Positions 56,790-64,000 of a stretch of 64,000 bases of DNA are shown here, one piece after another (the first letter of the stretch is position 1; every line of letters begins with the position of its first letter). Origin of the DNA: Adiantum capillus-veneris (taxonomy: Eukaryota; Streptophyta; Polypodiopsida; Polypodiales; Pteridaceae); the NCBI GenBank assembly GCA_014529385.2, contig CM043961.1, forward strand, positions 9,674,978 to 9,738,977, written 5' to 3'. The position numbers were made by a program, and so were the translations under genes. The notes below the pieces were generated by a model, which ran no database searches, was not told where the DNA came from, and saw nothing but the letters and a program-made list of their open reading frames with translations.

Positions 56790-59394
56790 ATGCCATCTCT
56801 CCTCTGTAGCTCCCCTTCATGTGCCCTCCACTGAGTGTTGATCTCTTTCCTCCACGTGTCTCCCTTCTCACTTTAGAAGCCCATCACTTTTTCCTTTCTC
56901 CCAGGCCCAAGGGCATGCCCTTTTCTTTTCCCTTTCTCCTAAAACCAAGGCATCTTTCTTGATTCCCCTTAATGAAACACTTTGGCAAACCTACATCTTT
57001 CTTGATTCCCCACTTTGGCAAACCTACTGGCACCTTTCTAAATCAAACTAAATAGTTTTTCTAATTATGGTTGTTCACGCTAGGGTAAAAGCCCCCATAT
57101 TGGGATAGTCATCAGAAGTAAAACAAACCCCCCCAAGAAGTCGGACAAGTTGACTTGGGTAGTTGGTGTACGTCGTCCGCCGTGGAGCATTTCCATTGGA
57201 GGAGTATAGAGTTCAAGCCCGGTTTTTGGATGTCTCGTTCTGCGCTCATGTGCGTCTTTAATGTCTTGAGCACGTTTTTTGCCTCAAAGTTTGTGCAAAT
57301 GCAACAAAAAATTTGCCTGCTGCGTCGGAACCAAAAACACATATTTTGCTAAGGAAAGGACTCCTGCACACAACTTTTGCCCCACTCCAATCCTCAAATT
57401 TCCCACCATAGCTCTCATTCCGTTGTGCACAATCTCGCTGTCCTTAATATGGGGCGTTTACCTTAGGCCCTTTTGTGTCATGCAAGGTGTATGTGCCAAT
57501 GCAAGTCACTAAGGGTGGCACTAGTCAAAATTTCCAATCCTTTAGTGTAATTGCAGGCGAAAGCTTCAAAATTGGACCTTAAAACTGAGAGAATTTCAAG
57601 TGTGCCCTTATTGCACTTGCTAGGGAAATGTTGTAAATTGAAACGTGGCCAAGATAACGGTTTTAACTAACTGGTGCAAATCAAAATGGCAAAAAGTCCA
57701 TGTTTTAATTGAGTGCTAAATACTATGACAGTTGTAATTGGCATGTGCAAGTGTACATCCTGCTAGCTTTGTCAGGAGTCACCCGCCAACAACATCGTGC
57801 CAAGGCAATGATCTTGATTAAGAGCAAGGTCTCACATTACGTCGAGAATATTAGTGAGATTAAGCATTAGATATCTTACCTAGATGTCCTCAAGGAAAAA
57901 ATGAAGTCATTGCTTGCACGATTTGTCAAAAAATTGCATCGTTCAGCGGGCAATGAGCTCACCAAAAAAACGCATTTGTCACTCTTGCGATTCTCTTTCT
58001 ATGACAAGGGGAAACTTTGTATTGAGAGCAATACTATATTCTTTGGAAGGTTTCTTCCAAGTATTGCTAGTAGTAAGTAACATGACCGTGCCATGTCTGG
58101 GAAAAGTGTGCCTCAGCTAAACCTTGAGCCGCTTGAAAAAACAAAATAGGCGATTGAAGGGACGAGGAGAAGGAGAAAACCCGCTTGAGAAATTCAAGGA
58201 AGTAGAGTTAAATTGTAAAAAATGCTAGTTATTATGAAAAAATTCTTTTGAATCTACCCTAAAGGGAACTTAGTATGTTTGTGAAGTTGATTTTTCGCAA
58301 GCACTGCTCAGACCACTACACGTCCATATTACATGTGAGACTTGGCTCTAAGCAATTTAAATCAAGTTGGCAAAAAAAATGATAACTTTCAATCAAAAGA
58401 ATCGATACGTCGTCTGTAGCGCCAAAACCAAAGCACGGGCAGTGGCGCACAAGCCTAGCAGCCAACGTCGTGGACTCCGACTGAGGAGCCATTAGCCAAT
58501 CTTGCAATTCAGTGATTCGACACTACTGATTCACGCTTGAGACGAAAGCAACTTCGCATGGGGAACTGAAGCCACCAGAGACCACAATAAGTGTGCAATG
58601 CAAACAGTCACAACATTGATGAAGTCCGTGCACAATACTAAAGCATCTTCTATAGCAACTCGCATGCAGACCAAATTACAAGAAAATCCTTAATAGCAAA
58701 GAAAATGATTGCAATAAAATACTTCCCAATACCATATTATATTCCCCAATACCATACACGTGTTGAAAGCTCATAATTGGATGACCTTCACCCATAGTAC
58801 ACTAAGGCCTTTATCATGCCAAAAACACAAAGCACCAAGTTATCAAGAGACATTTTGAAAGGAAAGGACAGAAAATCTTTCAAAATGTTAGCGTTTGCCA
58901 TGCTCTCAATTTTCAAAGTCTCTTTCTCACCAAACAAAGTACCAAGTTCCTTGGAGATATTGGCTCACAAAAAACTTTAAACAAAGTTCTTAATTCTTTG
59001 GAAGGGGGTGAATTGATACTTCCAAATAAGGGCTCACCAAAGCATTTTTCTTTTTCAGATAAAAGAAGGGCACTTTAAAAACATTTCAAAATTTTAGGTT
59101 CAATTATAAGCCATTTGCCCAAAGTCTTTAGGGCTCCACCACTTACTGAATCTTCCATCTAGACACACTAAATGACTTGTTCTTTAGAACTTGGAATTTC
59201 CATTGACCCCGTAACACATAAAAATATTACAATGGCTTGAAATAAATCGAGAATTTACAAAACATGATCATTTTGAGAAAATGTGAAAAATGGGTAACTC
59301 CAATCTTTGCTGCTTCTTCATGTTGATCTTTGATGTGCATCCATAAGGCTTAGACCTTTAGCAGCTTCTATTAACTGACGTTGACTCAGTTAAC
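56788..59394. other. non-coding interval, right part probably LTR of a - strand element
   Basis: No credible ORF. A short direct repeat (CTTTGGCAAACCTAC twice, near 56979 and 57011) is present. Sequence just left of 59395 is likely LTR of the element whose polypurine tract lies at 59396-59408, but its other edge is not visible. Confidence 0.4.
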
Positions 59395-59408
59395 ATTCCC
59401 CCCTTCCG
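59371..59408 (-). other. polypurine tract and LTR edge of a - strand LTR element
   Basis: On the - strand: CGGAAGGGGGGAA (59408-59396), then TGTTAACTGAG... as LTR start at 59395. The LTR edge forms an inverted repeat TTAACTGA / TCAGTTAA (59371-59393). Just upstream on the - strand a short frame ends SARERALKSEGG before the tract. Confidence 0.55.
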
Positions 59409-59569
59409 ATTTTAGTGCCCGTTCTCGGGCACTGTTGAAAAGTGTCCGTGGAGGCTGTGGGAAGGTTTTTGATGGACTGATCGTCTTAATTTGACATTGA
59501 ATTTGTTGATGAGATTCAATTTGTTGCATCATCTTAATTGGTATGAATATGTATGATGTTGCATTTGTC

Positions 59570-59742
59570 TGTTGTAATAGCATAAGTGATGAGGCTACTA
59601 TTTATTTATGAAAAGTATGTACAAGGGAAGTAGAATGATGAGGTTCTAAATTAGGGTCTAATACTTAGATGACCAAAGGGAAAAAACCCAGTGGGAAAAA
59701 AGTTCCTTTGGGTTACGCGCATTATTGGGGTACTTATTAGCA
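59570..59742 (-). repeat. copia-type LTR relic
   Basis: On the - strand TGCTAATAAGTACCCC ... CTATTACAACA. It contains CTTTTTTCCCACTGGG and TTTTTTCCC, flanked by GCGCGTAACCC and GGTCATC, paralleling the copia LTR at 46142 (GCGCTTCACC, TCCCACTGGG, GGACATC). No primer site follows and no target duplication was found, so the edges are approximate. Confidence 0.5.
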
Positions 59743-60299
59743 TTGAAAATATTAATAAAGTACTCAAAGGATTATTTGCTGATAGATATGGAATTAAAAA
59801 GGATACAAATATGAAAGGGTAGCATGATGGAACATTGGTTTTCCTGTTGTAGTCCACTCAAGGTACACATGTGGAGGCAAAAAAGAGTGTCTAATGAATA
59901 TGTCCAATGATGGGACATCCTATTTGCATACACAAAAATGCATGGAAAACAATATGCTGTGTAAGAAAGATTTTGAAGGGTTCTTAAAAAAGATGGTGTA
60001 GATATAAAAGCATATGACATGGCTTTGTAAGCTGGCACCCCTTTAAGAATGGTTTTTGTTGTTGAGGATATGTGCTGTCATCTTACTGTGCACTATGCGT
60101 GAGTGTTGAACTCTACGACACTCCACCAATTGTAAGTTAATAGACTTTGAATCTTATGCTCATCTCATCCAGCATGAGAGACATGACTTTAGATATGCTC
60201 AACTCTTCCCGAGCATTCTGCTCGTTTGTCTCCAGATATGCTCACAAATTCAGAAGCATCTTCCAGCTATGGTTGGCCACATCTTTTCCAAGTGCCAAA

Positions 60300-62420
60300 G
60301 GACATGAGGCTCTTGTCTAGTTGAAATTCTAGCTTTACTTCACTTGAGAGTTTTTTTTTCATTTTCACCAACAATGTTGCACTTGATCATCTCAGGTTTT
60401 CTTTCTGTATTGACTGCCTTTATTTGTACAAGGTCATGAACCTGCTGATATTTGTTACCATGTTCATCTTGATATGCAAATGTGAGCTTGATCACATGTA
60501 ACTGTTTGAACACTATTGGATTTGTCGGCTTTTGACTTTGACTTGTGGAGATCAGTTGAAACTTTTGTCCCTAATGATCTTCATATAAGCATTTGTTTGC
60601 AAATCTTGAGGGAGCATGGGTCAATTGGAAACTTCCAACAACCATAAGATCTTTCAATGGTTTCTGCTTTGAAGAGGTTTGTTGGTTAGAAGCTCTAAGG
60701 CTTCTAACTGCCGCAACATTTCCTGGTACATAAGCTGAGCTTGATGGATTTACAGCTCCCCCCTTCCTAGGGTCATCACTATAGCCTGCTTCATTGTAAG
60801 AGTTCAAAACTGTTTGGTTCTGGTTTCAAACCGTCTCACATTTTGGGACTGTGAAGGTGCACTTTGAATAGCAATGTTGACATTTGGCATCTGTAAACGT
60901 TCTGGATAGTTTCCCATGTATCTCCGTGAAACATGACAAATTATTCCCTAAGTCAAGCTATAGATAGCACTCTTGACATTTGGCATCTGTAAACCTTTTG
61001 CATAGTTTCCTATGTATGCCCGTGAAACATGACAAATTATTCCCTAAGTCAAGTTGTAGATAGCCTTATCTTTGCCCTGATATTGTCTATCCCATGGGCT
61101 CCTATGATATGAGCTTTTGTGATTTCAGGACCCAAGGCATCATAGATCTTAGAGAGTTTGGCTCTGAACAAATTTCTGGGTTCACTCGGGTGATATCCTT
61201 CAGCTCTAGAGAGGATGGTCTATAATAGATTATTTCCTCTAAATGAACCATCATTTTTTATCATTTACTGGATGCACTTCTATGAGTTGGTATGTGGGCC
61301 GTTCAAACACTGGTTGATCCTTTTTGTATAGTTTTCCTTTTTGGTCTACATAGTGTGCATATGAATTATGTGTACCATACAAAGCTAACATCATTTTGTT
61401 TGATGTGTCCCTTAGACTTGTGAATGATTGCACACTTGTGGCAGTGGATGCAAGCATCATTTGCAAACCTAACAAACTTTTCAATTTTCGGTAATATGTG
61501 AACACCTTGACCAAATTCATGTAGGAATTTGTTGTTTAAAGAATCAATTTTAATCTTTTCAGGTGAAGGCACATCTATATGCTGATTTTGAACTTGCAGT
61601 GCTTTTATTGGTGCTTCTAACGGTAATGCAGAATCATCCAATTGCATTAAAAGTGAAGAGTTAAACGTACTTACATCAAGATTCGTGTTTCCAATTTGCT
61701 ATGTGCCTTGCTTGGCAGTGATGTGTCCCTGTTGTCAGAATTTCTTGTACAATTCTAAAAAAACTGTCCACCTTTTTTTCCACAATCTGAGCAATACGCC
61801 ATGATTGGTGGTATTTCAATTGGTTTTGTCATATCAAGCTCTTGCTGAGAAGTTTCTGCTTCTATGCTTGCCAATTTATCAGTATCTTCTTTCAAAACAC
61901 TGAGCATCAAGTTGTAGAATGCTCCATCTAGACCTTTGTACTGTCTTTGGTTTGATTCTCCAATTAGATTGGTTTCTATTGGTTGATCTGTTGGATCTTG
62001 CAATTCTGGTTCTCAACTATAGATCTGACCACTGTAATCCATGTACAATGACCCTGATTGCATATGCACCAAATGTATGTTTTGTTGGCTTGTGCAGATT
62101 TTTGGATAACCATTTGGGTTGAATTTCTGAACTGCTATCTGCACTTCATCTTTGAGCTTGCAATACTTGGCTCCACTGAAGTCTGTGAACATCTGGGAGT
62201 TCTCTAAATCTCACTTTGCTCTGATCAACAGGATCTTGGCTCTTGTGTTGGCTTCTACTACTAATCAAGTATCTATGGCCTTCTGTATCTGCATATAAGA
62301 CTTTATCTCCATTGTGGCCATATAGTTGTAGAAGCTGCTCTTTTGCAGTTGTGCATGTGTTGCCACTGCTACTAGCTTGCTCTACTGTACTTGAATTCTT
62401 GGCTCAATTTGAGTCCATGT
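60300..62420 (-). pseudogene. degenerate coding region of an unidentified transposable element or gene
   Basis: On the - strand, readable pieces separated by stops and frameshifts run from about 62420 (MDSN, then after a stop STVEQASSSGNTCTTAKEQL, LYADTEGHRYLISSR) through AVQKFNPNGYPKICTSQQN, GAFYNLMLSVLKEDTDKLA and MAYCSDCGKKGGQFF. Further pieces are HEFGQGVHILPKIEKFVRF, ACIHCHKCAIIHKSKGHI, YAHYVDQKGKLYKKDQPVF, SSAYVPGNVAAVRSLRASN and VIKLTFAYQDEHGNKYQQV. The paired cysteines (C-x2-C) suggest a zinc-binding Gag-like or transposase accessory protein. It lies upstream, on the - strand, of the polypurine tract at 59396 and may belong to that element. Family not recognised. Confidence 0.4.
60872..61063 (-). 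repeat. two-copy 96-bp tandem duplication
   Basis: GACATTTGGCATCTGTAAAC starts at 60879 and again at 60975, and both copies continue to GTGAAACATGACAAATTATT and CCCTAAGTCAAG. The period of 96 is a multiple of three, so a reading frame would be kept. Confidence 0.9.
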
Positions 62421-62439
62421 TGGCTTGTTCTGTAAAAAC

Positions 62440-63046
62440 TATCTCCTAGCAGATCTTGGTATCAATTAGCAGAATTTTTTATGCTCGTACTAGCCTAATG
62501 TGCAATCACATGTGAGTTGTCCCTGTTTGTCCAATTGGAAGCTAATTGTCAGTGCAATTACTTGCACTTGCCAATTTCGGTTTGCACATGACGTCCAATC
62601 CCTGGCGTTCTTTGTCTGAATTGTGGGAACACTGTCCATAACTCGGCTAGAACTGTGATGACCTCGGCTCGTATGATCACCAACTCTTTTACAGTTCTCG
62701 ATTTTCTTCTAGTGATTTTTTGCTGTTTCTCGCTCGCTTTGCGATGTGTAATTTTTCCAACTTTGCTTTTTTTTTTTCACTTTCTCACTTTTGTGTTATT
62801 TGCTTGGTGTGCGGCTCTTCGGGCTTTGCTTTTTGGATTTTTATTTTTATTGGTTTTTTGTCCTGCTTTTTTTTTTTCTTTTTTCTTTTTCGACTTCTCT
62901 CCTCTTTTTTTGGTGAAATTTTGATTTTTTTGGGTATTTTTATGATTTTTAAGAAAAAAAAATTGTAATTTTTTGGAAAAGTTTTGATTTTTAAGGAAAT
63001 TTTTGGTAATTTTCTAAATTTTTTTGTGAATTTTGTAGGGATACTT
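62440..63046. other. non-coding, T-rich interval
   Basis: 62690-63040 is strongly T-rich on the + strand with long T runs. The frames there, rich in Phe and Leu, are composition artefacts. Confidence 0.6.
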
Positions 63047-63386
63047 TTGGTGTATGAAGTCTACCATCTTCATTGCACCAACAAGGTCTCAAGGAACACA
63101 AGCTTGTATTGTACCAAGTCTCTCTTTATGGGGGGATCTATGACACAAAAGCCTTTTGAAGGGGGACCGGCTCCACATAAATTTGGTCCTCAATTGTTGT
63201 CAATTTCTCTAATTCTCTTTCTGTTGTACAAGTATTGTTCATGCAAAGCTAATTAGGTATAATGGTTATTTTGCTATCTCTAATCAAGTATTCTCTTCAT
63301 ACTCTTGAAGAGTTCACATAAAAAAATTCTCACTAGAATTATCTTAATTCCACTACTCTCAATGTTATTAGCCCAATTTTGTTACA
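63047..63386 (+). repeat. chromovirus LTR, 3' half relic
   Basis: Matches the second half of the chromovirus LTRs: ATCTTCATTGCACC, AAGGAACACAAGC, GAAGGGGGACCGGCTCCA, TTTGGTCCTCAATTGTTG, and the end TTCCACTACTCTCAATG ... GTTACA at 63386. The 5' half is missing and no primer site follows, so it is a solo or truncated LTR. Confidence 0.8.
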
Positions 63387-64000
63387 AAAGCCTTCCACAA
63401 GGTACTACTTGAAAAGATCTTCTGAGCCATGCTCTCAAAAGGTTGATATTTGACCATGTGGTTAAATCTTAACCTCTTTTTCAAAGTGGGAATTGGGAAA
63501 TTCCAAATTTACTAATATGGTGTTAAGTATTGAAGCTCTGTATGGTGAAATATTAAGTTGTATAAGTCATCGGTCATGTAAGTTATTTTTTCTTTTTTAT
63601 CTCCATGTGTGCAATTGGGTTTAAGTACCGAAAATTTGAGGCCTCTCTTTACACTTTAGTTCATGTGTGGTACCTACTACTTATTGCATGACTCTTTATA
63701 AGGTGGGTTTTCATTAAATATGTACAATGGAGCCACATCAAATTGTTGAATAAAATAATTACAATACTATACAAAAATAAATGATCGAGAAGTAGTATTT
63801 GCTGGCGCTTTCTCTTAGTTCCCAGAGTTTCAATCTACACAACATTAACTCACTATCAGTCAAAATAAAAGACAACATAGTGATTAGCCATTACATGCTA
63901 GCTATTGCAATTGTAATGCCAACTATTTACAATAGGAGGGTGCCCAATTTGGTAACATCCCTCTCACCAAGGATAAGAACTATCCTCACTTGCTTAATAG
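63387..64000. other. non-coding end of the window
   Basis: AT-rich DNA without ORFs or repeats that I can support. Confidence 0.5.

Noticed and set aside
57200-57225. tRNA-like GTTCAAGCCCGG box
   Set aside because: No cloverleaf can be built around it and no A box lies at the right distance.
62690-63040. Phe/Leu-rich frames as membrane proteins
   Set aside because: They come from T-rich non-coding DNA with long homopolymer runs.

Overview
This is nuclear DNA of a land plant from a retrotransposon-rich part of the genome. The evidence is plant-type chromovirus (Ty3 with chromodomain) and Ty1/copia elements, initiator-tRNA-Met primer sites, a CACTA transposon with GT-AG introns, and very long GA/CT, GT and TA dinucleotide tracts. 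I cannot name the species. A large-genome lineage such as a fern or gymnosperm would fit, but that is only an impression. I found no convincing intact host gene, tRNA, rRNA or CRISPR array; almost everything recognisable is mobile DNA at different stages of decay.

Layout. (1) 1 to about 26.5 kb is one very large Ty3/gypsy element on the + strand, running in from before the window. It is split by two nested insertions. A 7.97 kb chromovirus on the - strand (1348-9317, both LTRs present, 5-bp GGATC target duplication) sits in its gag-like region. A 4.3 kb CACTA DNA transposon (13885-18179, 13-bp terminal repeats, 3-bp TTC target duplication) sits inside the integrase zinc-binding domain. Removing the CACTA plus one TTC restores the integrase reading frame exactly. 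The host element reads: gag-like region, protease, RT, RNase H, two zinc-domain-like segments, integrase core, a second protease-like domain, about 2 kb of non-coding DNA with a repeated palindrome, a coiled-coil accessory ORF, polypurine tract, 3' LTR.

(2) 27-31.8 kb holds a composite microsatellite/hairpin repeat, an endonuclease-domain relic on the - strand, and the 3' part of a second gypsy element with the same integrase-to-coiled-coil-ORF order. (3) 31.8-46.1 kb is gene-poor. It holds a gag fragment, an unknown 260-residue ORF, an unknown roughly 148-residue ORF behind a TATA box, and several further copies of the microsatellite/hairpin repeat. (4) 46.1-54.5 kb is a chimera: the 5' half of a Ty1/copia element (LTR, PBS, gag, protease, integrase) runs directly into a 5'-truncated chromovirus (gag to chromodomain, 3' LTR) on the same strand. 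(5) 54.5-64 kb holds CT/GA tracts, relics of two more LTR elements on the - strand, a degenerate coding region with zinc-finger-like cysteines, and the 3' half of another chromovirus LTR.

The chromovirus family appears three times (1348-9317, 48881-54457, 63047-63386), so its parts can be checked against each other. The most interesting observations are the accessory coiled-coil ORF behind integrase in two elements, the second protease-like domain behind integrase, the recurrent palindrome near 21.8-22.4 kb, the microsatellite/hairpin repeat family whose stem shows a compensatory change, the copia/chromovirus fusion, and the long foldback inside the CACTA.
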